Part shown: positions 50,593 through 62,183 of the stretch, piece after piece
Position numbering within the stretch: the stretch's first letter is position 1
Layout: each line of letters opens with the position of its first letter
Assembly (NCBI GenBank): GCA_001566295.1
Contig: KQ964268.1
Span: 186,001 to 250,000 of the forward strand
DNA from: Microdochium bolleyi
Taxonomy: Eukaryota; Ascomycota; Sordariomycetes; Xylariales; Microdochiaceae
Length of the DNA stretch: 64,000 nucleotides
Direction of reading: 5' to 3'
Translations under genes and position numbers: made by a program
Notes under the pieces: generated by a model
Seen by the model: only the letters and a program-made list of their open reading frames with translations
Database searches by the model: none
Told to the model about the DNA's origin: nothing

Positions 50593-51885
50593 ATGGATGC
50601 GCACGAACATCACTTTTCTGGGGGAACATCGTTTCTCTCATCGAGTGTCAGGCCAGTTGCAGAGCTGTATGGTCTCCTTCGACCCGCGAACCTCTATTTG
50701 AGGAGCTGCTTCACCAAATGCCGGCCCCGAGATGAGCTCTTGCACACCATGCGTGCGTCTCGGCCTGCGCTCGCCACCGTCGCGCGAAGCACGGCGGACC
50801 TAACGCCAATCGTCACGCTCGTGCTCAAGTACCTCACCATCCACGAGGCCGTGGATATATTGAAGCAATTTCGAGGTCGGGGATGGCAGCCCGGTGGACA
50901 AGTCCTGTGGAGCGGCATGGACATGGGGATTGTGCACAAGTGGGCAGAGAGCTGCGACCGGCAGACCCTGACCTTTGCTATGGGTATTCTCAAAGAGCCG
51001 GCCCATGCCGCCTGTCTGCGACGAGAGAAGACAGACAAAGAATGGAGTCAATACATCAAGGGGGCGTCAGCGCTGTTCACCTGGTGCGCAGTGCAGGGTC
51101 GCGACGTCACTCTCGTGACGCCCCCGCCAGACGAGCGATTCCACCCATCTGGCATGACAAATCTCCAGAGCATCGAGGGCGCCATCCTGGCGGGATTCTA
51201 TGGTCCATTTCTCCTGGAGCGGATCCTCGTCTGCCATCCCCAGGTCGAGGACGCGAGCGGATTCTCCTATCAACTTTGGCCCGAGGATAGGGTCGATCTC
51301 TGGAGTGCACAATACGGTGGCTGCCTGCACAAGAAGCAAATCTGGCGGCAGGTCAAAGGGTGGCCGCCAACGGACGCTGCGCAAAAGGCTGCCAAAAAGA
51401 AGACAAAGGCTGAGCCCAACGCCAACACCAAAGCGGAACGACATCGAAGAAAGGAACGGCGCAAGTTGCAGGTTGAGATCGCGAAGCAAGCTTGTAGCGG
51501 TTCCGCAGTGGTAGAAACGCCGGAGAACACGCATGGCATGGAAACGCGATCGAAGGCTGCAGAAAAGAGAGGGAAACAGAAACAGCCGACGCAACCTTTG
51601 ACAAGCAAGGGCGAAGAAGCGAAGCGCCAACCAGCGACAACGATATTGACCTTGTCCGTCCGACCTGGCACCGCTCAGTCGCCGGCCCAATCATTTAATC
51701 CCAACGCAGCGACCAAGTCAAAGGGGACAACACCTCCACCACCACCTGCCAAGAAGCAGACCAATCCGAAGAACACGAAGTCCAAGGCTGTTATTATCAA
51801 GGGAAAGAGGGGAGCTAAATCGCAGAGAAAAATTATGACTTCTGCAGCCACGCAGACGAGCCCAGAATGGCCGGGGCTCTGGTAA
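50593..51885 (+). CDS. Uncharacterised protein with basic, low-complexity C-terminus
   Basis: Single exon, 430 residues from ATG 50593 (the frame is open 20 codons further without ATG). Residues about 75-260 are globular, with a leucine-rich helical start (LTPIVTLVLKYLTIHEAVDILKQF), GWQPGGQVLWSG, GILKEPAHAACLRREKTDKEW, SIEGAILAGFYGPFLLERIL and FSYQLWPEDRVDLWSAQYGG. From about 275 the protein is Lys/Arg/Ala-rich with several nuclear-localisation-like clusters (KKKTKAE, RHRRKERRKLQ, KGKRGAKSQRK). I do not recognise a family. Composition suggests a nuclear or nucleic-acid-associated protein. Confidence 0.6.
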   Translation: MDAHEHHFSGGTSFLSSSVRPVAELYGLLRPANLYLRSCFTKCRPRDELLHTMRASRPALATVARSTADLTPIVTLVLKYLTIHEAVDILKQFRGRGWQPGGQVLWSGMDMGIVHKWAESCDRQTLTFAMGILKEPAHAACLRREKTDKEWSQYIKGASALFTWCAVQGRDVTLVTPPPDERFHPSGMTNLQSIEGAILAGFYGPFLLERILVCHPQVEDASGFSYQLWPEDRVDLWSAQYGGCLHKKQIWRQVKGWPPTDAAQKAAKKKTKAEPNANTKAERHRRKERRKLQVEIAKQACSGSAVVETPENTHGMETRSKAAEKRGKQKQPTQPLTSKGEEAKRQPATTILTLSVRPGTAQSPAQSFNPNAATKSKGTTPPPPPAKKQTNPKNTKSKAVIIKGKRGAKSQRKIMTSAATQTSPEWPGLW

Positions 51886-52859
51886 CTCGCGAGGAAGCAG
51901 CCTGGTTCCGACGGTTCACAGGACTTCGGGCAAATGTGAGCCCTGCTCGACGCCCGTGGTTCCGGGCGGTTCCGCCGTGTCAGCACACTCAGCCTGGCAG
52001 GATTTGTGGAGGTGGTGCCACCAGGACCGCGCCCGGCGCAAGCCGCCGGCGAGCTCAGCTCAGCCCCCCAGGCGAACCCCTGTCATCAGCCCGACTACAC
52101 GAGTGATGTCGTGCTTCCTGTCGCTTCCGATCGTCAATGTCGCGGTGTGCACATCGATGGGCGCTGATGACAATATGCCACTTTGGCCTTGTTTCCCTGG
52201 AACCAGAATGTCCATGTAGGGCTTTGTATGCAACCCGTACGAGTCTAACGAGATTGTGCTCAGTCAATTCTTGTACAAGTGACAGGGGTTTCCCATGGAA
52301 CAAGCGAGGTTACACCAGGAAAGAGTGCGAGCAATTGATCAGATGAATGCCACTGACGAGTGTTGAAATCCCAAGTGTCCCATTGGCAGGCCCCCAACAG
52401 AGCTGGAAACGTCCTGTGCCGTCAAGGGTGAAGCACCTTGGCCGACACTGGACGCAGCCGGCCGGCCGGGCACCAGATCGGGTCGGGCTGCGGGTCCGGT
52501 GACCCGGTCGTCAGCCCACGATGCGGTCACAGCCGGGCCCGATCACACCACCAGCACTTACACGACGTCAAGGGATTCAATCCTGCACAGAGGCATCCCG
52601 AAAGCGACTCAGATAATGGCCTTGTATATAACCCTCCGAGCTTCTGACCGCTTCACTTTACTGTTGGGCGTCATCAAAATCACCAGCACACAAAGCAAGC
52701 ATACAGCACTCTACGCCATCTGCCAAACACAAGTTTCCTCATCAACAACTCAATCCTCTCCAAACCAACCGGAACACAGCTCAGCCGCTTCGGATCACAA
52801 TATCCCCGAACCATATCATCACCTTGAGCTTCTGCTTCTACACCACACTCTACACAACC
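51886..52859. other. Intergenic
   Basis: No convincing ORF. The last 200 bp is a CA/TC-rich leader of the small mitochondrial-type gene. Confidence 0.5.
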
Positions 52860-53237
52860 ATGCGTCCGACAACAATAATCCGCGCCCAGGCCTCGCACCC
52901 AATCCCTGCCATGCCGATCGTCAAGGCCGCTCCGATGCCCAGGCTCGTGCCCGCCATGGTCTTTTTCTCTGCTGGTACGTTCTCACATGCTCTCCCTCAA
53001 TACCATTCCCCTATCCACGTAAGGACCATACTAACGAGTTACTCGTTTCATCGAATCACAGGCTCCCTAGTCGTGTACTACGTCCAGCGACAGCTCCGCC
53101 GCACATCGGGCGACTTCGACCGCGCGTTTGCCAAGTACAACACACCCGAGAGCGAGGCATCGCGGGCCCGGGCGTTCGCCGGCGCTGTCGAGGACCCGCG
53201 AACAAGCATGTTCAACGCACTGGGCTGGAAGCGATGA
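52860..53237 (+). CDS. Small mitochondrial-type single-pass membrane protein
   Basis: Two exons: 52860-52974 and 53062-53237, giving 96 residues. The intron (GTACGT ... ATCACAG) is in frame, so an unspliced version would also be open, but the spliced protein is cleaner. An N-terminal basic, Ser/Ala/Pro-rich stretch (MRPTTIIRAQASHPIPAMP, few acidic residues) looks like a mitochondrial targeting sequence. It is followed by a hydrophobic helix AMVFFSAGSLVVYYVQ (about 32-48) and a charged tail RQLRRTSGDFDRAFAKYNTPESEASRARAF. No family name is recognised. An inner-membrane accessory protein is plausible. Confidence 0.6.
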   Translation: MRPTTIIRAQASHPIPAMPIVKAAPMPRLVPAMVFFSAGTFSHALPQYHSPIHVRTILTSYSFHRITGSLVVYYVQRQLRRTSGDFDRAFAKYNTPESEASRARAFAGAVEDPRTSMFNALGWKR

Positions 53238-54572
53238 AGAGCCGATGGACAGTTGCGAGCACTCCGCTCGCAGCAGTCATTAGTCGTTCTGCGCTGTGCA
53301 CTGAGGCCCCTAATTGCGAGATGATTCGATGATCAACGGGATCCTACGAGGTCTCCCGCGCAGATTTCGGCTGACAACGAGGCGCAGCTAGGAAACAAGG
53401 ATGGGGTTATCACGGCGTTTAGGGGTTTCGCATTATTACTTCCATGGTACATTCGTGATCTCAATATATTTTGACAAATAACTCCCACGGCCTTGCACGC
53501 CTGAAGAAAGTGAAAAGAAAAACATATTTGTACTTTGTGCCAGCGAAGATGCATAGTTCAGGGTCGTGTCGATGTGAAAGCGTATTATCGACATGTGAGG
53601 ATTATTCCTCGTCGGTCTCACCCGACGAAGAGAATCCGTCAGGCTCCAACCTGGACCAAGTCTCCTCGTGCGGTGTTTTGTGCCATCGTTGAATCGTTCT
53701 CTGGAAAACTACTTTCGAGTCTGGTTCTGTTCTAAGTTTCAATTCGTGCCACCTCTTCCACGCTCAGACTCGTCTAGGTTACTCGAAGCTCTGCTGTCAG
53801 TATCCAGAGATCTTCTCATACGTGGTGAAGCTTCTGCGATGTAAGGACCAAGGCTGGATTCGTGCTTGCATATGCCCGCTTTACATGCTCGGATCGCAGG
53901 CGTACGAAAGCTTGGACCTATCCCAATACACCAGGCAGAGAGACTGACTGCGCTGCCGGGATTCTCGTCTGGCCTTGATAGTCTCTTGATAGATGATTTC
54001 ACGGACATCGATCCACAGCCGTGTTGCGAGTGTGCAGAAATTGCCTTTTCGGCGCATGTAGCGGGTTTCATGACAGTCGCCCGTGGATGCTAGCATGTGA
54101 CGGTGTCGCGAGGCCGAGGAGTGATTCAATTAACGCTCATACTACATCGGCCGTGTGGCGTTCATTCGGTTGTGGCTGTCCCGGTATGACTGGGCCAAAC
54201 CGGCTAACCTCTGAACCTCTGGACGAAGGGAAGCTGGCCACGGTGTTTTATGACGCGCCGTCCCTGTCCGGCGCTCAGATGTCGATATCGCCGTAGCCAT
54301 AGAAAAGCCAACTTGTCTAGGCTCCGGGACCGGGCAAGATGGTGTTACCAAATGAATACAGGTGTGCATCTTCGGATGCTCAAATGCTGGTTGCGCGACC
54401 ACCACGGAACAATACAGGAAATGGTACAGGAGAAATCGCAACGTTGCAGGAATCCGAACGAGCAGAGTATTGCCATAAAGAAATTTGATCGACCTGACCT
54501 GTAGTGTGTGCGAAAGGAATACGGGAAGAAAAAAAAAGTCTACCCACTTATGTGTCAATGAGGCAAAAGAAT
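53238..54572. other. Intergenic
   Basis: About 1.3 kb without a convincing gene on either strand. Confidence 0.55.
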
Positions 54573-54672
54573 CTCCGAATCGGGGAATCGAACCCCGGGC
54601 TTGACGGGTCAGAGAATCTTCAGAAGAAGAAACAGTGAGAGCGTCAAATGTTAGCCACTACACCAATTCGGA
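54573..54672 (-). tRNA. tRNA-Glu (CTC) with intron
   Basis: Minus strand. Acceptor stem TCCGAAT pairs with ATTCGGA plus discriminator G. The D arm is TGGTGTAGTGGCTAACA, and the T arm GGGGTTCGATTCCCC is intact. The anticodon stem TGACG/CGTCA encloses loop CTCTCAC with anticodon CTC. A roughly 28-nt intron interrupts after the base following the anticodon (position 37/38), the usual site for nuclear tRNA introns. This identity and loop match fungal tRNA-Glu(CTC). Confidence 0.88.
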
Positions 54673-54876
54673 TGTGATGATTGGTTGAAAGGCAGCGCGC
54701 TTATTGAGTGCTATAACGGCTGCAAAACTGTCACTTCTGCTTCCCTCCAGTGATCTGCCACATGAGACACCCGATCGAGGTTGTCAACGTCACATCACAC
54801 ATGAACCCGCGAAGATATGTTGGACAAGATATTATTTCTTCGCCCATCCTGGCGAATTGATGCGGCAGCCAGCATT

Positions 54877-55993
54877 CTACTCCTGAGCTAGCCAAAAGTC
54901 GAACCACTGCACGATCGACGAGAGACTCTGCTCCTTGACCCAGCCTACATCAAAACCAGAGATTAGTACCAGCCGTGAGTCAACGGGACGGCGAGAACAA
55001 GAAGTCTAGACAACTTACGCTGGTAAGGATCGTTTGGATCGCCGCGCAGAGCGAAGCCGTGCTCGACGCCCTGGAACAGCTGGTAGTGGTACAGCTTCTT
55101 CTCCTCCTGCAGGATGTCCAGCGCCCGCCGGCGCGAGGCGGGGTCGAAGGTGTGGTCGGTCTCGGCGCAGGACATGAACAGCGGCTCTGTTTAGCCAGAA
55201 CCTGTCAGCGATGATACTTACCACGAAATCGCGATCATCCAAAAAAAACAAAGACAAAGAAGAGAGGGAACAGGATCAAAGCGAACTTGAGAAAGCGTGA
55301 GACTCACTCTTCAGGTTACGAAAATGCGACTCCTTCAGAAACGCCGGGTGCCCGAACGCGCCGACACTCACGACGCCCCTGTCGCCCGCCAGCTCCTCGC
55401 ACACGTACGGCGCGCCGAAGCAGTAGCCCGTGCATGCGAACTTTGGCTTGCGGTTACCACCGCCGCTACTGCTCTGGGCATCACTCCCGCCGCCGTACTT
55501 TGCGGCCACGGCGTCGACCCAGCGCGGCACCGCCTCGGCCGCGAAGGCGGCGTGCTTGTCCTTCCAGGCGTCGAAGTCGAAGCCCGGGTCGGTCGTCGTG
55601 TCGTGGCGGTCTTTACGGTGGTTCGTCACGGGGTCCTTTTAGCGAAAAGGGTCAGCAATCGGGCTAGGTCACTTGGATAAGAGAGAACCCCAAAGGGACA
55701 AAAGAACAAAGACTCACACCGCGGAAGTAGTCGATCCCGATCACGAGATATCCGGCATCCGCGAACGCGTCCATGACCAGCAGGCCGTTGGTGAAGAACC
55801 CCCACACGTCCGGGAAGTACAGGATGATGTTGCCGTTCCTGGGCGTGCCCTGGGGAGGCTCGGTGACGTAGGTCTGCAGCTCGGCGATGGTCTCGTAGCG
55901 CCCGCGCGGGGTGCCTTCGTGCAGCGTGCCCTTGAGGCAGCACGGCCCGCTGGGCTTGGCGAGGTAGTCTGTCTGCTTGGCGGTGGCGGTCAT
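54877..55993 (-). CDS. Dienelactone hydrolase family protein
   Basis: Four exons (minus): 55993-55718, 55635-55308, 55186-55019, 54944-54877, giving 279 residues; phases agree at every junction. The fold markers are NGNIILYFPDVWGFFTNGLLVMDAFADAGYLVIGIDYFRG, the nucleophile motif CTGYCFGAPY (Cys164), the acid in ETDHTFDP (Asp212) and EHGFALRGD (His244). These form the Cys-Asp-His triad of the DLH family (endo-1,3-1,4-beta-glucanase/AIM2-like branch in fungi). The enzyme is cytosolic, with no targeting signal. Substrate is not predictable; fungal members often have broad esterase or lactone-hydrolase activity. The adjacent SDR is on the same strand, with 580 bp between. Confidence 0.9.
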
Positions 55994-56572
55994 GGTCGTT
56001 GAAGGCGAAGGGCGCGTGGTGTGATAATGAGGGAAGTGTAATCGTGGGAAGAATCCGGGGGCGGGTACTAATGATGCTGAGAATGAGGGGTAGGCTGTTG
56101 GAGACGCAGGTTATCGTGGGGAAGCGGAATTGGTGCCGATCTACTGCCACTCGTGGCGTGGGGTAGCACATTTCTTCTCCTTTGGGCTTTGGAGATTTCA
56201 TGCAGGCGGAATGTCTGGTGATGTATACAGGCCATCTCTTTCAATGAAGCAATATCTTCTTTATCTTTCTCACTTCCCAAATTGCTTTCTCCAGAGTGTC
56301 ATTTTGGTTTTTTTTTATCGCGAGTTTCATTCGTTCAGCTGTGCTAACGTAGCAAAGATAAAGCCTCTGGCAAAAACTTGTAAAGAAATCGAACGAAATC
56401 TTCCGTTCATTCCCAGAAGTCGGATTTCCATAGTAAGAACAATTTGTTGGAGAATATGGGGAAACCAAGAAAAGTACAGAGCAAGGTTGCAAAAGGCCAA
56501 AATAAACAAAAGATAAGAAAGAGACCAAGGTCCGGGGCAATGAAGCCTACAACTCCTTTCGCCATGCCTGAC
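55994..56572. other. Intergenic, DLH promoter
   Basis: ORFs from both strands are weak. A pyrimidine-rich block (56255-56300) on the plus strand corresponds to a purine-rich promoter side of the minus-strand DLH gene. Confidence 0.5.
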
Positions 56573-57792
56573 TCAGATAGCATTAACAATAGCCGGGTTG
56601 ATCCTCGTCAGCTTCACAACCAGTTCCTCCCACACCCTCCTCTGCGCCTCGACACCCGCCGCCGAAGTAACACACTGGTAAGGTCTAAAAATGCACATAT
56701 TGTCAGCATTTGTCCCCTGACAAGCTCCCCCCCTCTCCATCTCCTGCAGTGCGAGCGCATTCACAGGGTTTTCAGCAACTCACTCTCTGACGACACAGTT
56801 GTCCAAATACGCCCCGTGCGTGGCCTTGCCGCCTTGCGCGCCGTGGACCAGCGTGCGCCCGCCGACCTCCGTGGCCCGCAGGGACCAGCCCGCGCTGCGG
56901 TTCATGATGCGCTGCAGGCCCGTGGATCCGCGGTCGATGTCGGTCTTGACGCCGCCCGGGTTCACCGTCGACACGACGACCCGCTGCGAGCCGGGCTTGC
57001 CGGAGGTGGTGACCTGCGTGGCGAGCTCGCGGACCGCGAGCAGCTGGATGAGTTTGGAGACGGCGTAGCTGTGGGGGCGAAGGAGAGAGACCTGTCAGCC
57101 TTCGTCTGACGATAACTTCTCCGTGACAGAAACACAGTCTGACAATCGATCATGTGTGGACGGGCAACTCACCGGTCCAGGGCAACAGCCTTTTCCGCAC
57201 GTCTACTCAGCTCCGCAAACACACCCCCACCCCCCTTCTGGTACCCTTTGATCCAGTCCACGTTCACGAGCCCATGCGTCCACGAGCCCGTGAACGTCAG
57301 CACCGTCTCCTTGCCGAGCCTCTCCGCCGTGTGCCGCAGCTTCGGCAGCATCAGCACCGCATGGTGCAGGCTGTTGACGACGTTGACCGTGATCGTGGCC
57401 TCGTCCTGGCCGACCGTCTCTGTGCCGTAGGGGAGAATCCCCGCGTTGGCGACCACGACGTCAAGCCTGTCGAGCTCTCTATCCACGCGCTCCCCGAATG
57501 CCGCGACGGAGGCATACGAGCACAAGTCGAGAGCCCAGACCTGTACAACTTCGGAGCCGCAGCCTGGGGTGCTGGTCTCGATGGCGTGTTTCGCCGCGGC
57601 ACCCTTGGCCTGGTCGCGCACGGCGAGGATGATCTTGGCGGCGCCGAGGCGGGCAAAGTGCCGCGCCGCCTCGAGGCCCATGCCCGTGTTGGCGCCGGTG
57701 ACGATGATGGTGTGGCCGGCGAAGGAGTGGGTCGGGTACGGGATGGTGGTGCAGAGCTGGGACCGGAGGTAGTCTCCCCAGACGCGGGCCAT
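56573..57792 (-). CDS. Short-chain dehydrogenase/reductase (retinol-dehydrogenase-like)
   Basis: Three exons (minus): 57792-57173, 57068-56784, 56684-56573, giving 338 residues. The cofactor motif VTGANTGMG (31-39) is followed by VRDQAKG (basic, suggesting NADP(H)), DLCSYASV, NAGILPYGTE, LTFTGSW (catalytic Ser) and YAVSK (Tyr208, Lys212, spanning the intron 1 junction). NPGGVKTDI is the standard post-catalytic motif. This is the fungal WW-oxidoreductase/retinol dehydrogenase-like branch common beside biosynthetic genes. The substrate is unknown. All introns are GTGAGT-AG. Confidence 0.9.
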
Positions 57793-58920
57793 TGTGGATC
57801 AGATGTGTGTTGGGGACTTTGCTTGTCTGTAGGGAGTTGTCAAGATGGTGAGAGTTCTGTATGGTGCTGTTACTGCTGATATCAGCCAGAGGATAAGAAC
57901 AGTGTGTCTTTGGGTCGAATTCTTTTTTACTTGCTAATTTACGTCGAGATACTCTGAAGCTGTCCGGGTCAGAGCATTCAGCTGGATCTTTCAATCGTCC
58001 TGGGACTACTGAAAGATTTATATCTGAAGACCTCTACCTTGAAATGAACACGCTCAGTCTCTACCATCTCGGTCATCACCCATATTGGGGTCATAGTCCA
58101 GACTGTTTTCTCCAGTCAGCCACAGCGCCACGACTGTAAGCAGTCTGCATTAGCTTGGACCTGCACCAGACCCTGATCTGAGACCAAACACCATGACCTC
58201 GATGTAAGCGTACCACATGGGACGACGACGACGACGACCGTGTCAGCCTCGAGACCAGTTCTCGAAGAGGAAGATGTGGCATTCCCCACCAACCCTTTCC
58301 CGATTGGCCGTGTAAGCATTTAAAGCGCGGCTAGCAAGGGGCGGAGCATTTCCCTCGCTCGGCCGGAGCAAACCTGGAAACGATGGAGGGCGGAATGGGG
58401 GAGGGGGGAGTGGATCCTCCCTGGGGGCCGCTATCCCCGGACAGGAAGGCCCAGCTGGCTCCCCAGTGGCCGTGTAAGCATCCCGCATGCCCCAGGCTGC
58501 ATACCGCTTCTTTGCCTCCTGGTCGGGGGTAACAGCCTCGGGCCCGGTTGGCGTATTACCACACGACCAGCCTGGAAGTCCTGCTGATGCGGACAGCGGA
58601 ACAAAAGGAGGGGTGGTGGGACGACACGCAAAACAGGGCAGGGCAGGGCATGGCAGGGTGCAGTGCGGTGTGGTGGTGTGTGCGTGTGTGCCTGCCTATC
58701 GTCGGCATAACACGGCGGATCACCGATCATCGGGGGAATGTCTTGGATCTGGGTTCATGCATGCCGTCTGCTTACACCACTGCTGCCAGCCTTTCATTCT
58801 GTCCTTTCCCCCTTTCCAGCATCCTGCCCATCTCATCGACACTGCCAGCCGCAGCAGCAGCATCATCAGCATCGTCATCATCATTGTCAAGGCAGCAGTC
58901 TCTCCGGGATTGCGACCACC
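57793..58920. other. Intergenic between divergent SDR and DUF3425 genes
   Basis: About 1.1 kb, promoter region for both. A 14-bp direct repeat GGCCGTGTAAGCAT occurs near 58308 and 58471, and a short (ACG)n run near 58215. No gene accepted. Confidence 0.5.
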
Positions 58921-60214
58921 ATGCACAGCCTGATCGAGGTAAGCACCAACAGGCCACACGCCACACGCCACCGCCGACCCGTGGTAGCAGCACTGCGTTG
59001 TGCATTCCCCAGCTCACAGCAGCCAGGTCCGTGGAGCCGAGGACGACTGGACCGGCCTCGGAGACGCCCGGCTGCGCCGCAAGCTGCAGAACCGCCTCAA
59101 CGTCCGCGCTCACCGTGAGTACAGACCCTTCGTCTTCAATCTGCCCTCGTTTTCAATAGATGCAGCCAGCTGACAGGCAGCCCGGTCACGACGCGCAGGC
59201 AGGCGGAAGCAGCTCGCAGCCAAGGCGGCCCGGCTCGATGCACAACATCATCATCATGATAGCGCGCCGGCCGATCCTAGCGCTCCCGCGCCGCCGATGC
59301 CGGAGGCGCTATACACACCTCAACCACCACCACCACCACAGCAAGAAATAGTGCACCACCAGGCAATAGTACAGCAGCAGGCCGCGACGACGAGGTCGAC
59401 GACGCGATATGCAGTTTCCGCCGAGCAGGAGATCCTCCTGCAGACCGCCTTCCAGAACTCGATAGCCACCACGCCCGCGCCGCCGTGCACCCTCACCCTC
59501 GCCGCGCACGCCCTGATCGACCTGTCGCGCATGCCCGACAAGCCTGCCGCCAAGCAACCTGAGTTTGTGTTCAACCTCCCGCTCGGCAGCGACCACCTCA
59601 TTGTCGTCGTCCAGTTCAACGTCCTGCGCGGCCTGCTGTCCAACATGGCCTCCCTCCGCCGGCTCGACGAGTTCAATGCCCGGTATCCCGAGACGGCACC
59701 GCCGCTGTTTCCCGCGCCGACAAGCCCGTCCTCGTCCGACGACTGTCCCTCGCTGTCGCCCGCGTCGTCGACGGCATCTTCTGCCTCTTCCGAGGACGGC
59801 CTTGACGACGATAACGATGACTCGCAACAACCACAGCCCAAGCACACCTACGACCACCCAATCCCCCCCGAGCTGCTGCCGACGTTCGTCCAGCAGACGA
59901 CGCCGCACGGCGACTGGATCGACTACGCGCCCGACGGCAACATGCGCGACAACCTGATCCGGCACGAGCACGCGTTCAACCACGACGAGCTGCTGCGCGA
60001 CATCCTGGGCAGCGTCTGCTCGTCCGGGCTCGGCGGCGAGGAGGGCTGCGGCCTCATCGTGTGGCGCGACCCGTGGTCCCCGAGCGGCTGGGAGTTCACC
60101 GAAGGATTTGCGCGGAAATGGGGGTTCCTGATCCGGGGGTGCACCGAACTGCTCGCGAGCACGAACCGCTGGAGGGCGCAGAGGGGCGAGGAGCCGCTGG
60201 TCGTGGAGCTGTGA
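58921..60214 (+). CDS. bZIP-like transcription factor with DUF3425
   Basis: Three exons: 58921-58938, 59027-59114, 59199-60214, giving 373 residues. The tiny first exon encodes MHSLIE. Exon 2 and the start of exon 3 encode DDWTGLGDARLRRKLQNRLNVRAHRRRKQLAAKAARL, the bZIP-type basic region (R-R-K-x-Q-N-R-x-x-x-R-A-x-R-R-R-K) without a classical leucine zipper. The C-terminal two thirds are the fungal DUF3425 region (LPLGSDHLIVVVQFNVLRGLLSNM, WIDYAPDGNMRDNLIRHEHAFNHDELLRDILGSV, GLIVWRDPWSPSGWEFTEGFARKWGFLIRGCTELLASTNRWRAQRGEEPL), interrupted by a Ser/Asp-rich loop. Such proteins are nuclear regulators. Regulation of the neighbouring SDR or DLH is possible but not shown. Confidence 0.85.
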
Positions 60215-60328
60215 ATTGTTTCTCCTCAGGATGATGTGGTGGGTGGATGCGGTTATGCTTGTCTGGGTGTGTTGTCGGTCGAGCCTTCCAGTAAAGCCCC
60301 GTTTGTGCTTGTGCAAACGCACTACGTT

Positions 60329-61524
60329 CTCCAGCCACGCTCGCCGCGACCTTCGCCCTCTCCACACCAAAGGCACCCATCGCGGCCCTCGCCAACCACG
60401 CCAGGAACATCGGCACAGAGTCGACACCATCGCCACCTATAAGCCACCGCTGCCCCGAGGCCGAGCGGGCTCAGCTTGGACAAGAGGTAAGTGAGCTAGC
60501 CGCCCACAAGGACACTACACAGCCCTCATCTACTTCCAGTTCGCTGACAGCTGGCTCCCTCTCGCCACCGTCTCACAGGAGACTACCCTCAAGATCTGCG
60601 GCTACGAAGGCAGCAAGCTCTGACTCCCCGACGGGCGTCAGCGCGACCCTACCCAGGAACGCAACCATCCAGCTCACCAGCGGCTGCGCCATCGCCCCTC
60701 GCAGACGCCGGCACCCCAAACGACCTCATCTTCCACGGCAACATCGTCGTCAGCGCGACTCCGGGCAGCCGAGTCGTCCTGCGCGGGCCATCGACACTCA
60801 GGTCGCCAAAGGGCCACAAGATTGAGCTCTTCAGTTGCAAGGTCGATTCGCTGGAGCTGCCACCCAGAACTCTGCTGCAGTTCGGCGCCGCCAGACCGAG
60901 TACCACCCGCCTGTCCGCGGGCAGTCGCCGCGCCCTCACCAAGCGCCTCGCCACCCGCGACATCGTCGTCCTGCCGGACGACGCTACTGTCACCCTGACA
61001 CAGCCGGTCGTGCTCGGTCCCGACGCCATGGCTTTGATGCAGCGCACGACGCTCCCCTCGCCCATCCTGCTGGCTGGCCCGATGGTCATCCAGGGACACA
61101 CACTCCTCCTGGGCCCGCTGTTTTCGACGCAGACACCGCCACTGTCGATATCATCGACGAAGGCAAGAATAATGACGTCGTCCAGTACGCCTACACTCCA
61201 CAGCACGAGCTTCACCACGGCACCGTGCTTCCCTTCGTGACACTCCTGCCCGCGGGGACTACCTTGGGGAAGCACACGACTATACCGGGCGGGACCACGC
61301 TGCCGACCGGCACGGTGCTCTACGCGGGCACGACCCTGCCGCGCAGGGCGCTGCTTCCCATGGGAATGCAACTGCCCGGGGGCACGTTGCTGCCTCGCCA
61401 TGTCAACAGGCTCGTCTGCTCGGCCAAGGCAGAGGACCGCCGCTCCGACAGAGAGGATGCGGAGGACAAGGGTGAGGGAGATGGGACGGCTGGAGATATG
61501 ATCACGTGGATTGGCAGGGCTTAA
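60329..61524 (+). pseudogene. Broken hexapeptide-repeat (LPxGTx) protein, paralogue of the gene at 35289
   Basis: Conserved pieces appear in order but in changing frames. These are ATLAATFALSTPKAPIAALANHA ending at a GTAAGT donor (60489), then SWLPLATVSQETTLKICGYEG with an in-frame TGA (60620 region), then SATLPRNATIQLTSG, then a long good stretch NDLIFHGNIVVSATPGSRVVLRG ... DIVVLPDDATVTLTQPVVLG. After another shift near 61130 comes a block of hexapeptide units LPAGTT LGKHTT IPGGTT, then LPTGTV LYAGTT, and finally LPMGMQ LPGGTL. At least one nonsense codon and three frameshifts make it a pseudogene unless the assembly is wrong. The gene at 35289-36500 is the intact relative. The left limit is approximate. 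Confidence 0.6.
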
Positions 61525-62183
61525 TCGGGTTGCTGCTGCTGCGGAGTGTTTGTCATTGTGAACGGGCGGGGATGAGATGGACAGCACGTGAGCACCGTGT
61601 GGGATGAGGAGCACCTCTTTGTCCACATTCAGGGATGTATCTATTGTTTTTTGCAGTAGACACGCTTGTTCACAATTTCACCAAAACTCGGTATTACATA
61701 AAGTTGCGACACTGTCGATCCGATCTACCTTCCTCGCCTGCCCGTGTCTGTAAATTGCTGGGGCGAGTCCGTCCTTCGTGGCTTCTCGCGCGGGAAACCG
61801 TGGTCCTCCATGTCCTCTCTGCGTCATCTCCAGTGCTCAGCTGGTGTTGTTTTATCCTGAACTGTACTCGCGATGGCCACTACAGGTTACACCTCCCCAC
61901 TTAAATGTCTTCCATGCTTGCTTCTACCGCACAGGCGGCGCCCAGAAAGACGCTCTCAACACCAGCGAAGTGTGACAGCGACAACTTCCGTGTGCCTCGC
62001 GTGCTGGTCTCATCCGTGAAACTAGATGGATCTTCTTCCCGATCTGTAACCTGTCCAAATACCACTGAAAGAGTAATCGCTTGTGGTTCAGTGTAGCCAA
62101 ATATCTGCCTTACATCCTGACAGGCCGAGATGTATCTGGCACAGTACGTAATCCAAGATCAGCCAAGGTCCGGGATGAACCGT
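61525..62183. other. Intergenic
   Basis: No convincing gene; 3' flanks of the pseudogene and of the F-box gene. Confidence 0.5.
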
